Under the pieces are notes generated by a model. It was not told the DNA's origin. It saw only the letters and a program-made list of their open reading frames with translations, and did not search any database. A DNA stretch of 64,000 nucleotides, from NCBI GenBank assembly GCA_008638375.1, contig CM018046.1:46349206-46413205 (forward strand), written 5' to 3'. Shown in pieces: positions 34,829 through 45,618 of the stretch. The stretch's first letter is position 1. Every line of letters starts with the position of its first letter. Both the position numbers and the translations under genes were made by a program. Origin of the DNA: Nyssa sinensis. Lineage: Eukaryota > Streptophyta > Magnoliopsida > Cornales > Nyssaceae.

Positions 34829-34907
34829 ACAGTAGTAGCCCAGTTGGTAATTTTTGGATGAGGTTTCTTTTCACTCAAAGGTTAAGGGTTCAATTCCCTT
34901 GGCCTCC
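34829..34907 (+). other. tRNA-like Pol III box module in element A
   Basis: An A-box-like TAGCCCAGTTGG (34836-34847) is followed by a B-box GGTTCAATTCC (34887-34897). The B-box sits in a perfect T-arm-like hairpin: stem AAGGG/CCCTT with a 7-nt loop. The two ends expected to form the acceptor stem do not pair, so this is not a working tRNA. Element B keeps the same boxes. It could be an old tRNA-derived SINE piece or an internal Pol III promoter. Confidence 0.55.
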
Positions 34908-35588
34908 CATTTGTCCATTTTTCCCATATTTTCGGTTAAGGCCACGTTTGATTGCACAGTAATTCAATTTTCCATGTTTGCTACATAACTTTCATTCCGT
35001 AGCTCCTTTTTAGAAGCGGTTTCTTCCGAGAGCTTCATAATTCAGTTCGCTTCAGTGTCAGAGGTTCCATGTCATTTATTAATCATTCGGGATTTCCCGG
35101 GTTAGCTAATTCGGGTTCTGTTGGTGTTAAAACGGCATTATTTTATCGATTTAACCAGTAATTGGGTTTGGGTATCATACCCTTTTCCCCCAGACATATT
35201 TGATTATTTAATCGGTCCATGGCGACCGTCGGGATCATAATTAATTCCCTAATCATTCTATAAGCCTGTTATTAATTAATAATTAACACTCATTATTAAT
35301 TACGCAAAGTCGGGGTGTTACATCCTTCCCTTTGTGTCTTGGTAGAGACCCTTGCTCAGGCTGGCTGGGGTGTTATGCCAAATTTGAGGGAAACGAAGGT
35401 GGAGAATGGAGGTCTCTTGAGACCCAGATCCCTCATCATCCGTTGGTATTGAGATAAGTGACAGTGATGATGAAATGGCCTGGGTACTTCTTAATGCAGA
35501 TTGGGGTTCAGGGTTCCTTCCTTTTAAATGGAAGCCGGTGACGGCGGTAACGGAGATTTGGAACTCGGGCCCCTTTCCCTTGCGCTAG

Positions 35589-36039
35589 AAAGATTCGAGG
35601 AAGAAAGCCATGATGTGGCAAAACATAGTGATGTCTTTGTTGTAGTTTCTTTGTACTTGTTTTCTTTCTAGTCTTCTTGTATTGATGTAAATTTTATGAA
35701 TCACTAATAAAATTGAATTCCTTTTCTTTAAATCTGACGTGCCTTGTGTTTGGATATGTTCTTTTGGAGTTAAAACACCTTTCCGAGCACTTCTGATTAA
35801 TAGTTCTGTTTGCATGTTCTGAAAGTGGATCAAAAAAACTTACATAAAACTTGCGTCTTGAACTAAAGTACTTTAAACCAGCTCGATACTGTAGTATTCG
35901 TCGCTTGTTAGTGCATAAGCCAAGTAACCTAAGGATCAGCTCTAAGGATCTGCCGATCTAGGAAACTTGTGTGAATAGTAGTTGGTCACTAGTTGAAGAT
36001 GTCCGAAACTTCTGTCTTTGGATGGACTGGACCATTGAA
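35589..36039. other. G2 spacer between aORF2 and the 3' tandem repeats
   Basis: No coding frame is supported. It aligns in reverse to 18520-18980 of G1 and 62990-63450 of G4. Confidence 0.5.
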
Positions 36040-36560
36040 TCTGTATATCGAAGATGGACCAGGTCCTGAAGGCCTGTGCATTAAGGATGGACCAGGCTCT
36101 GAAGGCCTGTGCATTAGAGATGGACCAGGCTCTGAAGGCCTGTGCATTAGAGATAGACTAGGCACTAAAGGCCTGTGCATTTAAGGATGGACCAGACACT
36201 AAAGGCCTGTGCATTAGAGATGGACCAGGCTCTAAAGGCCTGTGCATTTAAATATGGACCAGGCATTAAGGGCCTGTGCATTAGAAATGGACGAGGCTCT
36301 GAAGGCCTGTGCATTTAAAGATGGACCAGGCACTAAGGGCCGGTGCATTTAAGGATGGACCAGGCACTAAAGGTCTGTGCATTAGAGATGGACCAGGCTC
36401 TAAAGGCCTGTGCATTTAAAGATGGACCAAGCACTAAGGGCCTGTGCATTAGAGATGGACCAGGCTCTAGAGGCCTCTGCATTAGCGATGGACCAGGCTC
36501 TGAAGGCCTGTGCATTTAAAGATGGACTAGGCACTAAAGGCTTGTGCATTAGAGTTGAAC
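36040..36560. repeat. G2 3' tandem repeats, about 33-36 bp units
   Basis: About 14-15 units carry GATGGACCAGGC(T/A)CT and AAGGCCTGTGCATT words, in reverse orientation relative to G1. It is the longest of the three arrays in the window. It begins just past the pol stop of G2. Confidence 0.88.
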
Positions 36561-36594
36561 ATTTTATGAAGGTATTAAAAAGAAAGAAAAATCT

Positions 36595-37955
36595 TTATTG
36601 ATAATACTTCCGTAAATGTTCTACATTCCAAGGTCTAAGAATAGGTTTCCCAGCCATATCTTCTAGCCAGTAGGTGGTAGGCCTAACAACCTTTGTCACT
36701 CTGTAGGGGCCTTCCCAGTTGGGTGACAACTTTCCCATGGTGGGATCCTTAGTATTTGGAAAAGCTCTTCTTAAGACAAAGTCTCCAACTTGAAAGCTGA
36801 CCGTCTTGAGCCCTACTTTGGAGTTGTTGACCATTCTCTACTGATAGGCTTCCATCCTGATGCTAGCTTGATCTCTTTTTTCTTCAAGCAAATCCAAATT
36901 TTCTGTCAGCTGCTGATCATTGGACTCTTGTTCGAAGGCTTCAGTCCTTAAATTTGGCATACCGATCTTAACCGGGATTACTGCTTCTGAACCGTAGGCC
37001 AGTGAGAAGGGAGTTTCAGAGGTGGGAGTTCTTCTGGTTGTTCTGTAGGCCCAAAGAACCCAAGGGAGTTCCTTCGCCCACTTTCTTTTGGCCTGCTCCA
37101 ACCATTTCTTTAATCCATCAAGGATCATTCGGTTGGTGACCTCTGCTTGCCCATTTGCTTGTGGATGGCTTGGAGAGGCAAAGTGTTGTCTAATGTTGAG
37201 ATTTTCACAAAATTTCTTGAAGACTTTACCAGTGAACTATGTCCCATTGTCGGAGATGATCACGCGTGGTATACCGATCCTGTAGATAATGTTCTTCCAG
37301 GTGAAGTTTTCTACTTCCTTCTTTGTGATATGTGTTAGAGGTTCAGCTTCAGCCCATTCAAAGAAATAGTCAATGGCTACCAAAAGATACTTCTTGTTTG
37401 GTGGAGCTTTAGGTAATGGGCCCACGATGTCCATCCCCCACTAAGCAAAGGGCCAGGGACTGGTAATTGGGATGAGCTCGTGATGAGGCTGGTGTTGATA
37501 TGGGGCAAACCTTTGGCATTTGTCGCACTTCTGGACGTATTCCTTAGCCTGCCTTAGCATGTTAGGCCAGTAATAGCCTTGTGTTAGAGCTCGGTGAGCT
37601 ATCGTTCTGCCCCTATTATGGTTCCCGCAAATACCTTCGTGTATCTCAGCCAAGACATATTGAGATTCTTCTAGAGCTAGGCATTTCAACAGGGGTTGAG
37701 AATAAGACCTTCTGTAAAGCTTATTATTCAGGATCAGGAATCGAGTCGCTCTGATCCAGATTCTCCTTGCTTTGTTTTTGTCTTCTGAGGGGAGCCCGGA
37801 TTCTAAGTACTGGAGGATTGGGGTCATCCAGTTCTGGGGTTGTTCGGCAATTTGGGCAACTTGGGCTTTCTCTATGCTGGGTCTTGGCTGGTAGGAAATT
37901 TTTACTACGGAATTTCCTTCTGACTTTAGGCGGGATGCCATGTTTGCCAAAGCAT
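36595..37955 (-). pseudogene. G2 integrase
   Basis: The integrase reads from about 37950 to the stop at 36595, with few lesions. It has the HHCC zinc region (HEGICGNHNRGR, KCDKCQRF), the first Asp in MDIVGPLP, the second Asp in IISDNGT and Glu in the GQAEVTNR segment. The C-terminal part has VGDFVLRR and KYYQ. A TAG follows PWPFA (TGG or CAG in relatives), another TAG replaces the Gln after SDNGT, and a TAG precedes MVNNSK. G4 shares the stop after SDNGT, while G1 keeps CAG. Confidence 0.85.
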
Positions 37956-38001
37956 CTGTTTTACAGTTCTGACTTCTTTCTATTTTCTGGATAGAGAACG
38001 T

Positions 38002-38330
38002 CTAGAAGGAGTGCTTCAAGAAGTTCACCAATTCGGAATACCGAAGCATCCTATCATCTTTAATGGAGAATTCTTCCAAGACTTGGCTTACTACCAGCTG
38101 GGAATCTGAGAAGACTTTAAAGTTTTGAACTTCGTATTCTAGAGCCAACTTCATGCCTAGGATTAGGGCTTCATATTTTGCTTCATTGTTGGAAGCTCTG
38201 AATCCCAAGCTAACTACTTTTTCTGATGAGAGCCCGTCAGGGGACTGCAATACCAAGCCCACTCCCGAACCCTGATTGGTTGACGACCCATCGATATAGA
38301 GCAATCAGGTCCCTGAAGTTTCAATGAGTT
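38002..38330 (-). pseudogene. G2 second (plant-type) RNase H
   Basis: The motifs LYIDGSSTNQGSG, NNEAKYEALILG (EAEYEA in G1 and G4) and VFSDSQLVVSQ are present. It is open over 100 codons with a stop just upstream. The Glu-to-Lys change in EAKYEA and the TAG near 38001 would damage it. Confidence 0.8.
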
Positions 38331-38399
38331 ATGCCTTGTGTTGAAGTGCCGGGGTGAACTCGGCAACGAAATCTGCCAAAGCTTGTCCTTTGATGGAGT

Positions 38400-39680
38400 T
38401 TCGTGGTGTATATGATATGTCAAATTCTCCTAACTTCACAGACCACTTAACTAACCTTCCTGAAACCTCAGGCTTCCTCAATATTGACTTCAGAGGATAG
38501 GCGGTTGGGATTTCAATTGGATGAGCTTGGAAATAAGGTCGGAGCTTCCGAGCTGATATTACCTAAGCGAAGGCCAGCTTTTCAACCTCTGGGTATCTCT
38601 TTTCTGTGTCGAGTAGTGCCCTACTGACGTAGAATATGGGCCTCTGCACTCCCCTGTCCTGTCTAACTAACGCGGAACTGACCGCGTTCTCAGAGACCGC
38701 AAGGTATAGGAGTAGCTTTTCCCCTTGGACCGGTTTTGACAGGAGCTCTAGAGAGGCAAGATATTCCTTCAGTTCTTGAAAAGCTTTCTCACATTCTTCC
38801 ATCCATTGTAAAGCATTGTTCCCTTTTAAAGCTCTGAAGAAAGATAGGCAGCGATCAGTGGACTTGGAAATAAACCTGCTCAGTGCCGCGATTCTGCCAT
38901 TCAGCGCCTGAATGTCTTTTCTGGTTTTTGATGACTTCAGCCCAATTAGAGCTTGGATCTGAGTGGGGTCTCCTTCAATACCCCTCTGAGAGACAATGTA
39001 TCCCAAGAATTTTCCCTTCGTCACCCCGAAAATACACTTTGAGGGATTGAGTTTCATCTTGTGTTGTCTTAGGATTTCGAAGGTCTGAGATAAGTGCTGG
39101 AGGTGACTACCTTTCTGTAGACTTTTGACCAGCATGTCATCAATGTACACTTCCATGGTATTGCCGAGCAGCGGGCTGAACATCTTGTTGACCAACTGCT
39201 GATACGTGGCCCCAACATTCTTCAAACCGAACGGCATTACTCTGTAGTAATAGAGACCTCGTTCAGTTATGAAGGTTGTCTTCTCCTGGTCTGAAGGGTA
39301 CATCTGGATTTGGTTATACCCAGAATAGGCATCCATGAAACTCATGAGCTCGTGCCCTGCAATAGCATCAACCAGCTGGTCTATCCTTTGTAGTGGAAAG
39401 CTGTCTTTGGGGCAAGCCTTATTGAGGTCTGTATAGTCAACGCAGACTCTCCACTTGCCATTTTTCTTTTTGACCAGAACGGTGTTGGCCAGTCACTCTG
39501 GGTAGAACACTTCACGTATCATCTTGGCTTCAAGCAGCCTCTGGACTTCCTCGTTTATGATCTGATGCCGCTTTGGAGCTAGCGGCCTTCTTTTTTGCCT
39601 CACTAGTGGGTGGTCTGGATCCACCATCAGTTTGTGAGTTATGAGATTTGGATTTATACCCTCCATGTCTTTGGTTTCCC
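38400..39680 (-). pseudogene. G2 reverse transcriptase and first RNase H-like region
   Basis: A 260-codon open stretch (39345-38563) covers SFMDAYSGYNQIQMYP, VMPFGLKNVGATYQQLVNKM and YIDDMLVKS, with both catalytic Asp codons kept. It continues through FLGYIVSQRGIE and FYVSRALLDTEKRYPEVEKLAFA. The upstream part (VRQKRRPLAP, VLVKKKNGKWRVCVDYTDL) has one TGA, a former TGG. A TAG after KLAFA replaces a Leu codon. It lacks the 2-nt insertion found in both G1 and G4, so it represents the ancestral frame. Confidence 0.88.
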
Positions 39681-39849
39681 ACGCAAATATAGAGAGGTTG
39701 TCTTTCAGAAACCTGATTATCTTCTCTTGCTCGGCATTTGTCAGGTCTGGACCAATGTATAAATAGTGCCTCTCAGCTGTCGAGCTGACTAATACTTCGA
39801 TGGGCTCCCCAATGGGTTTGGCCCTGCTATCTTGTCCTCTTGGACTTAG

Positions 39850-40530
39850 GGGTTCCTCAATCCTGGAAGGGCAACCTTCCTGCTCGGGATCGTGGGAGAG
39901 AATTGGATCTGCACAGTCCCGAGCATAACGTAATTGCTATTTGGTTGTCTTCTCTTTGAGTGCAATAGCATGGCACTCTTGAGAAGTCGGCTAACACCCT
40001 CTGATAGAGTGAACACTCTGATTGTGGACATACTTCAAACATTGGTGGAGGGTCGAGGTAACAACCCCTATCTGGTGTAGCCATGGTCTCCCAATTATGA
40101 CATTATAGGGAGATTTCATATTCAACACCATATATTCTGAGATGGTGGTTTTTTGCCCTTCACATTCCCCTACAGTAGTAGGCAGGTCGATTCTTCCCAA
40201 GGGGGTACTGAGATTTCCATCAAACGCTGCTATTACGGTGGTAGTAGGCTTGATGTTGTTGTGGTCAATCTTCATTTGTTTGAGTGGCTCATAGAACAAT
40301 ATATTAACGGAGCTGCCGGTGTCAACCAGAACTCTTCTAATCTCAAAGTTGGCAATCTTGAGGGTGATGACGAGGGCATCACTATGAGGGCAGTGTACAC
40401 CTGCTAGATCCTGTTCTGTGAACTGAATCTCCGGTTCTGGTTTGAGCTTTTTTTCAACGTTGGTAATCTGCAATACATCTGTGGCAGCCCTGGCCTCCCA
40501 GGCATACCTCTTCCTCACTCTGTTTGACAT
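39850..40530 (-). pseudogene. G2 protease
   Basis: A 179-codon open frame covers the protease. The catalytic motif LVDTGSSVNILFYEPL has Asp at about residue 70. The downstream VIIGRPWLHQIG segment is intact. The motif is complete, unlike in G1. It is embedded in a gag-pol that is broken on both sides. Confidence 0.85.
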
Positions 40531-42293
40531 TCCTATAATAGGGGAGTCTGCATGGAAGATGTAAATGACATGGTTGTTCTGCCTTTGAGGCTCATTCCGT
40601 CCCTCCCTCTGCTCTTGTCTCTACTCAGGCCTCTGCTCTGCCCTTTGCTGAGGCTTGTCTTCATGGGGGTTCTGTCTCCCGTCCTACTTAATGAACTCCC
40701 GAAGACGTCCTTTCTTTATGAGCTACTCAACCTCATATCTAAGGGACCTGCACGAGTTAGTCGTATGGCCATGATCTTTGTGGAAATTGCAATATTTACC
40801 TGGGTCCTGAAGGCTGGGATCTTCTTTAATCGGTTTTGGCCATCTTAGGTTTTCCCGATCTCAGATCTGCCGAAATACCTGATTCAGTGTAGTGTTCAAA
40901 GGGGTAAAATTAGTAAACTCCCTTGGTCCGGAATTGTAAACAGCCTTGGGTGACGTTCTCTTTTCTGGACTCCTGGCTCTCTTCTTGCTAGGGTCTCTTC
41001 TGTGGTCGTCCTTCTTACGATCCTCCCTCTTCAGATTGTCCCTCTGGTTTTGCTCTTTGCCCGTGCGGTTAGCTTCTTCCAAGTTGATGTACTTCCTGGC
41101 CTAGTCCATTAATGCCGCCATGTCAGCAGAAGGGCTTTTGGTCAAGGAATCTCTAAAGCCACCATGGGCAAAACCAGAATTAAGGCAGCTACAAGAAAAC
41201 CTGGGCTGCAGTCGGTGATCTCCGTGAGTTCGGCATTGAAACGTGCAATGTAAGCTCTGAGGGATTCTTCCTTAGTCTGCTTGACATTAAGCAGGAACTC
41301 TGGTCCCCTTCTGAGCCTTCTGCTGGTTATGAATCTGTCCAGGAATTGCCTACAGAGCTCATAGAAACTGGTAATTGAGTTCGGTGGGAGGTGGTGGAAC
41401 CATTTTAGAGCAGTACCTTTTAAGCTGGTAATGAAAGTTCGGCACATAAAGGCATCAGAGGTCCCGTGAAGGGCCATCGTATGCTGGTAGTGCGATAGAT
41501 GATCCCCTGGGTCTCCAGTCCCATCATATAGGGTGAATTTTGGCACCATGAACTTCCTCGGTCTCTCTTCTAACATGATGGCAAGAGTGAATGGGGTGGC
41601 AAGTCTTCCGAGCAGCCTGGCCAACTCATCCTGCTTTGGAGGGTTCTGGGCACCTTTCACAGCTATTGTTCGGTCCATAGATTCTGCAATTTCTTCGATC
41701 CTCCGTGGGTCTCTAAACCGAACTTCTTGTGAACCTTGCCTTATAGCCTCGGTTTCAGGGTAGTTGGGCTGAGCATGTCCCACAGATGGAGGAGGGTTCC
41801 GAGCTAGTGGGATTGGTGCTGCTTGGGCTTGAGGCTCCTGCGGTGCTGGATGTGCTCCTGAAGCTCTTGGAGTTGGGACTCTAGTAGTGCTTCGGTAATG
41901 GACGTCAGGGACGAAGGCTGGTGTTCCCCAACCTAGGGCTACTGATGGTTGTGGATCTCTACCGACGTAAGCAACACCCTGAAGGTGCCCAGGCCGGTTA
42001 TTCGAAGCCTCCTCATGGGGCTCTTCATTCTCAGTGGTAGTAGGAGGTTGTGTTCCCGCAGCAATATTGACCGGCGGGTTTGGAGGACTTGTCCCATGAT
42101 TTTGTGTAAGCATTGCCAGAGTTATAGATATGGTAAGTAGTTGTTCCTGCACCAGTTCATTGTGTCGTTTGATTGATTCAATCTCTTGTCGCATGGGATC
42201 AACCGTCGGCCCTCTTGCTCGTGGAGCAGGTGGTCGACGTTGAGAGCTTTGTGGATTTTGAGCGTTCTGTCTTGGTCGGAGATTTGGGGCCAT
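40531..42293 (-). pseudogene. G2 gag
   Basis: The ATG at 42293-42291 starts an Arg/Pro/Gln-rich N-terminus (MAPNLRPRQNAQNPQ). The capsid domain has FITSLKGTALKWFHHLPP and RRLRRGPEFLLNVKQ. A 1-nt loss near 41180 shifts the frame. TAG codons follow near 41102, 40722, 40685 and 40622. The zinc knuckle (CNFHKDHGHTTNSC) is complete. This copy alone keeps the original N-terminal frame; G1 has a 98-bp deletion there, and G4 a stop and an indel. Confidence 0.87.
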
Positions 42294-42349
42294 GGTTCTC
42301 CGGTAAGGAAAATAAATTTTGCGGATAGAGCACTTGAAGATTAGTCGTT

Positions 42350-42369
42350 TCCCACAGACGGTGCCAAAC
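42350..42369 (-). other. G2 primer-binding site
   Basis: On the minus strand the sequence GTTTGGCACCGTCTGTGGGA follows the 5' LTR. It is identical to the G1 site. Confidence 0.75.
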
Positions 42370-42951
42370 TGATGCTGCACTTTTCGGCTCGCAAGAAATC
42401 TGGGCTCCACGACCTGTAGAATACTCAAAAAGGGGGATCAGAGGGCCACCGGATTGGCTCCGGCCGTAGCCGCTCCGATGCTTAAGTAAGTAAACTGAAT
42501 TGAAAAGATTGTATTGAAAGCCAAAGAATAAGCATGAAAATAAAGCGTATCTTTAGGGTTTAATTTATAGGTCGTGGCTTCCCTAAGTTGATTAGGATTT
42601 GGAGTTATGAAAGTAGGGATTTGATCATCGGAGATAGTAGTTTCCTTGTTGGACATTGCACCATAGATAGAGATAAACATGTGTAGCAGTTTCCTTGTTG
42701 AAAACTGTTTCTTTAGTCCTTGCTCGGCAGCCGCTAAGGCGATGATGAGCTTTGGAGTGTTGCTCTGGGGCCCTGTGATTAACTCCGTGACCTTTATCCG
42801 GATATGTATATGCTCTGGAGGCATGTGCTTGGCCCCTTCCAGTCTTTCAGTCTGTCTTGAATGGCCGAGCGCTAGCTACTGGCCGAGCGTGAGCTGGACT
42901 ATAGACATACGTGTCGATTGATGATTGGTCTTGCTTTTTTGTGGTATATCA
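42370..42951 (-). repeat. G2 5' LTR (right end)
   Basis: This 582-bp LTR is shorter than the other LTR of the same element by small deletions in the U3 GCTCGGCTAGTT repeats. The 72-codon frame (complement 42438-42656) is intact. Confidence 0.88.
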
Positions 42952-42956
42952 TCACA

Positions 42957-43584
42957 CACTAATGTTCTTTAAAATTTATTAAACAATTTTAATCCCCTAC
43001 TAATTAAGTAAGAGTATTACACCGGTTACATAATAATTATATCTAAAAATTTTAGATGCTTGTGGTTAAAAAGAAGCGAAGCTAGAGATCTCAAGATGGG
43101 GAAAACCAACAGTCTTCATTGGCCTAGTCCCAGCAAAGCAAGAGAAAATTCTTCTCTCTAGATTCTAGAAGCCAGTTAAGCTGCTCCTCCTCTGTGAACT
43201 GTTCTAACCCAAATTTAATTATTTGCCCAAAACCTTAGTATTGTGGGTGGTCCATGCAGCATCAACAATTATTAATTCTTCTAATACACTCAAAATGGTA
43301 TATTAATTTTTAAATTAACCCTATGACTTACAATTCTATTTATAACAAAATGCAGAAAATTACAAATAAATAACTAAATAAAAAAAATTGATTTCTACCA
43401 AAACAAATAATATTAAATCCTAAAATTACTCCAACAAATGAAATCAAAATCTAACTTTCCTATGTTAAGTTATAATAATCTTTAAAATTTCTTAAAATAA
43501 TAAATTCGTCATTTGTTTTTAGTACAACAATGAAGGAGGGGAAATTTTTACGTAAATGTGTATACACGTTGTTGGGTGGTTATC
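42957..43584. other. Left flank of the unit 2 RLK, part 1
   Basis: It aligns to 2538-3165 of unit 1 at about 92% identity by eye. No gene is visible. Confidence 0.6.
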
Positions 43585-43589
43585 ATGAA

Positions 43590-44857
43590 TGTTAGGATGT
43601 GTGCCCTCATATTCAAGATATTTTATTATTATTTAATAAATTTAATTTATTATTGAGTTTCATATACTATATGTTTGGATGTTATTTTATATCATGAGAT
43701 GATTAGTCCTTAAATTGTCATTAGGAGTGGTTCATGTGTATAAATGAGATTTATACACAGGAGATATGAACTGCTTATATAAGCAATTCTAGAATTATTC
43801 GCGGCTATTAATAAGACTGGACATCTTATCTGTAAAATTATAATACAGTTAACCTTTATGCTATAAGGTCGTTTATCTCAGCCATTAGAGTAGTGGACTC
43901 TAGGTTATTGTATTGGTGTATTGGAAATACACTGAACTGGATCACTATAAGAAACGCATTATTTGAAACTGTCACCTTTAATAAGTTTCTTATTCACTAT
44001 TTGCAATAAGCTTTTAATCATGAGAGGATAGTGAACTCAAGTTCTGAATAGTGATGACTTTGAGTTACCAATGAGGGAGGTCTTTTAGATCAACACCTTG
44101 GTATCTTGGAAAGTCATTATTTAAACTATGAGAACACATATTCTCAAGATGCAATCTGCACTCTATATATTAGAGAGATGGATATCACATTTGTGCTAAT
44201 TCAATAGGTTAATCACTGAAATCTGGATCCGGTCTTTTTAGTAAATTGTTTATTGAAATGATGATCAATTGTAAGTGATTAATAATTATTGAATTAGGTT
44301 CTTAAAATAATTAGAGAATTAATTTGATAGTATAATATAGAACTCTGATTATTAGTATACATGTAAAGGGGCCAACTGCAAAAGTATAATGTATATGGGT
44401 TTACTTTATTATATTAAGTTGGAGTATAATTTCAATTATATAATGGAGTTAATTGAAATTAATTAATTAGTCAATTAATTTAATTATGAGATAATTAAGA
44501 TTTAATTGACTAATTGGAAGCTAACTTAGTGGGACCCACTAGATCCATTCTCCTGCCCTAATTAAGCCCTATATATATGATATATAGGGAGCCGTTTATA
44601 AGAAGTTTTTGTGTTGGAAAAAATTAAGAGGTAGCCCACTCTCTTGCGATACAGTTTGCCTAAGAAAAAAGAGGAGAAGACCTAGAGGAGAAAGAGAAGG
44701 AAGATTGCATTAATCTTTTCAAGAAGTTTTTTCAACAATTAACATTATTAAAAGCAAGGTAATTCTAACATCTCTTTTCAAGATTGTATGATTCATGTAA
44801 ATAAAAAGATCCAAATAAAATTTTGAAATCGCTTCTCCTGTGGTTACGAACCCAATA
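43590..44857 (+). mobile_element. S2: solo LTR, 1268 bp, family unknown
   Basis: It starts TGTTAGGATGTGTGCC and ends GAACCCAATA. It is flanked by ATGAA (43585-43589 and 44858-44862), and unit 1 has a single ATGAA at 3166-3170. The terminal TA would be a mutated CA. A TATATATA-rich promoter-like block lies near 44570. The start word resembles Ty1/copia LTRs. It has no coding content. Confidence 0.82.
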
Positions 44858-44862
44858 ATGAA

Positions 44863-45618
44863 TTCATTTGGATTCTTGATGACCCGTTTGCGACCTGAAA
44901 AATAGGCAATGTGTGGATTTCCCACCATTGCCACGGGCTCCCGAGAAAAATTTTTGACTCGCTTTTGTTTTTGGATCCATTTTCTCTTTTGTTGTAACCT
45001 ACTTATATAAGTGTATTATCTTTTAAGATTTTGATAGAGGAGAAGAGAGTTGTCATTGGAAAAAAAAAGAGTTTCGGGTCTTGAAAGTTTTTTATTCTTA
45101 TAATCTCTTTGATATATAGTAAACTGATCATCGTTGCCCGTAGACGTAGGCAATTTATTGAACCTTGTAAATCTTGTATCTTCTCTATTCATTTAGTTTA
45201 TTTTTACTTATTTGAAATCGATTTATTATTTGTTTGATCACTTTCGCATAACACACACGTGTTAAAACTCGAATTATTTGGTTGGCAATGGGCATTTCGA
45301 ACGAATGAGAATGTGATCATTCACAAAAATCATCACACAACTAAGAGCCTATTTAGGAGAGTTTCAAATTTTGAAAAATTGATTCTAAAGAATTGATTAT
45401 TAGGAAATGCATAATCAATTTTTATATTTGATAAATTTATGTAAAAGTGATTTTAATTTTTTTTTATCTTTTATATTGTATATATTGAATAATAATGTGC
45501 AAATAATGAATTAAAAAAAAGTTATAAAAAATTAAACGAAACTGATTTCATATTTTTTCATATATCAATATCATGATTTTCATGAGACAAACGAACCTCA
45601 AAAGGGACTCTAAACTGA
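44863..45618. other. Left flank of the unit 2 RLK, part 2, with old LTR-like fragment
   Basis: It aligns to 3171-3597 and 3946-4250 of unit 1. The part at about 44880-45260 is the copy of the possible copia-type U5 fragment. The 350 bp present in unit 1 are missing here after ATTTCGA (about 45300). No gene is visible. Confidence 0.55.

Larger units (their letters stand above)
29463..35322 (+). mobile_element. Element A: 5.9 kb non-coding LTR-like element nested in G2
   Basis: The ends are TGTCACACCCCGAG and TCGGGGTGTTACA. They are flanked by a perfect 5-bp duplication TCCTT (29458-29462 and 35323-35327), which lies within the aORF2 sequence of G2. TG...CA ends with a 5-bp duplication are the LTR retrotransposon signature. 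The ends also form a roughly 12-bp inverted repeat. No gag, pol, primer site or internal LTR pair is seen, so it is best read as a giant solo LTR or an LTR-derived non-autonomous element. Element B (51117-54802) is a relative in the opposite orientation. A contains a 1.1 kb minisatellite and a tRNA-like module. Confidence 0.78.
29228..35588 (+). pseudogene. G2 second antisense frame (aORF2), split by element A
   Basis: The frame starts with ATG at 29228 (MSLEDVVCPEMIDELGMI) and runs to 29462 with a TAG and a TAA. It resumes after element A at 35328 with CVLVETLAQAGWGVMPNLR and LRPRSLIIRWY. After a possible short intron or indel it continues as DSDDEMAWVLLNADWGSG and WNSGPFPLR, with a stop at 35586-35588. 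The same words recur in G1 and G4. The segment around EEAKIFLSILASGRDFS is kept only here. I do not recognise the family. It may be a separate antisense gene or a distal part of an antisense transcription unit. Confidence 0.5.
25446..42951 (-). mobile_element. G2: Tat-lineage Ty3/gypsy retrotransposon, reverse orientation, with nested element A
   Basis: The element has TGATGCTAC and GTATATCA outer ends and a perfect 5-bp duplication TCACA (25441-25445 and 42952-42956). Unit 1 shows the empty site at 2533-2537. Total length is 17,506 bp; about 11.6 kb remain after removing element A and its duplication. gag-pol lies on the minus strand and the antisense genes on the plus strand. It is the best-preserved copy, yet it still carries frameshifts and stops. 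Its LTRs differ at roughly 7-8% of sites by eye, so it is not young. Confidence 0.92.

Noticed and set aside
34829..34907. A functional tRNA gene
   Set aside because: Box motifs and a T-arm are present, but the acceptor stem does not pair and no anticodon arm is convincing.
29463..35322. Element A as a DNA transposon because of its inverted ends
   Set aside because: TG...CA ends and the 5-bp duplication fit LTR elements better, and no transposase is seen; kept as an alternative only.
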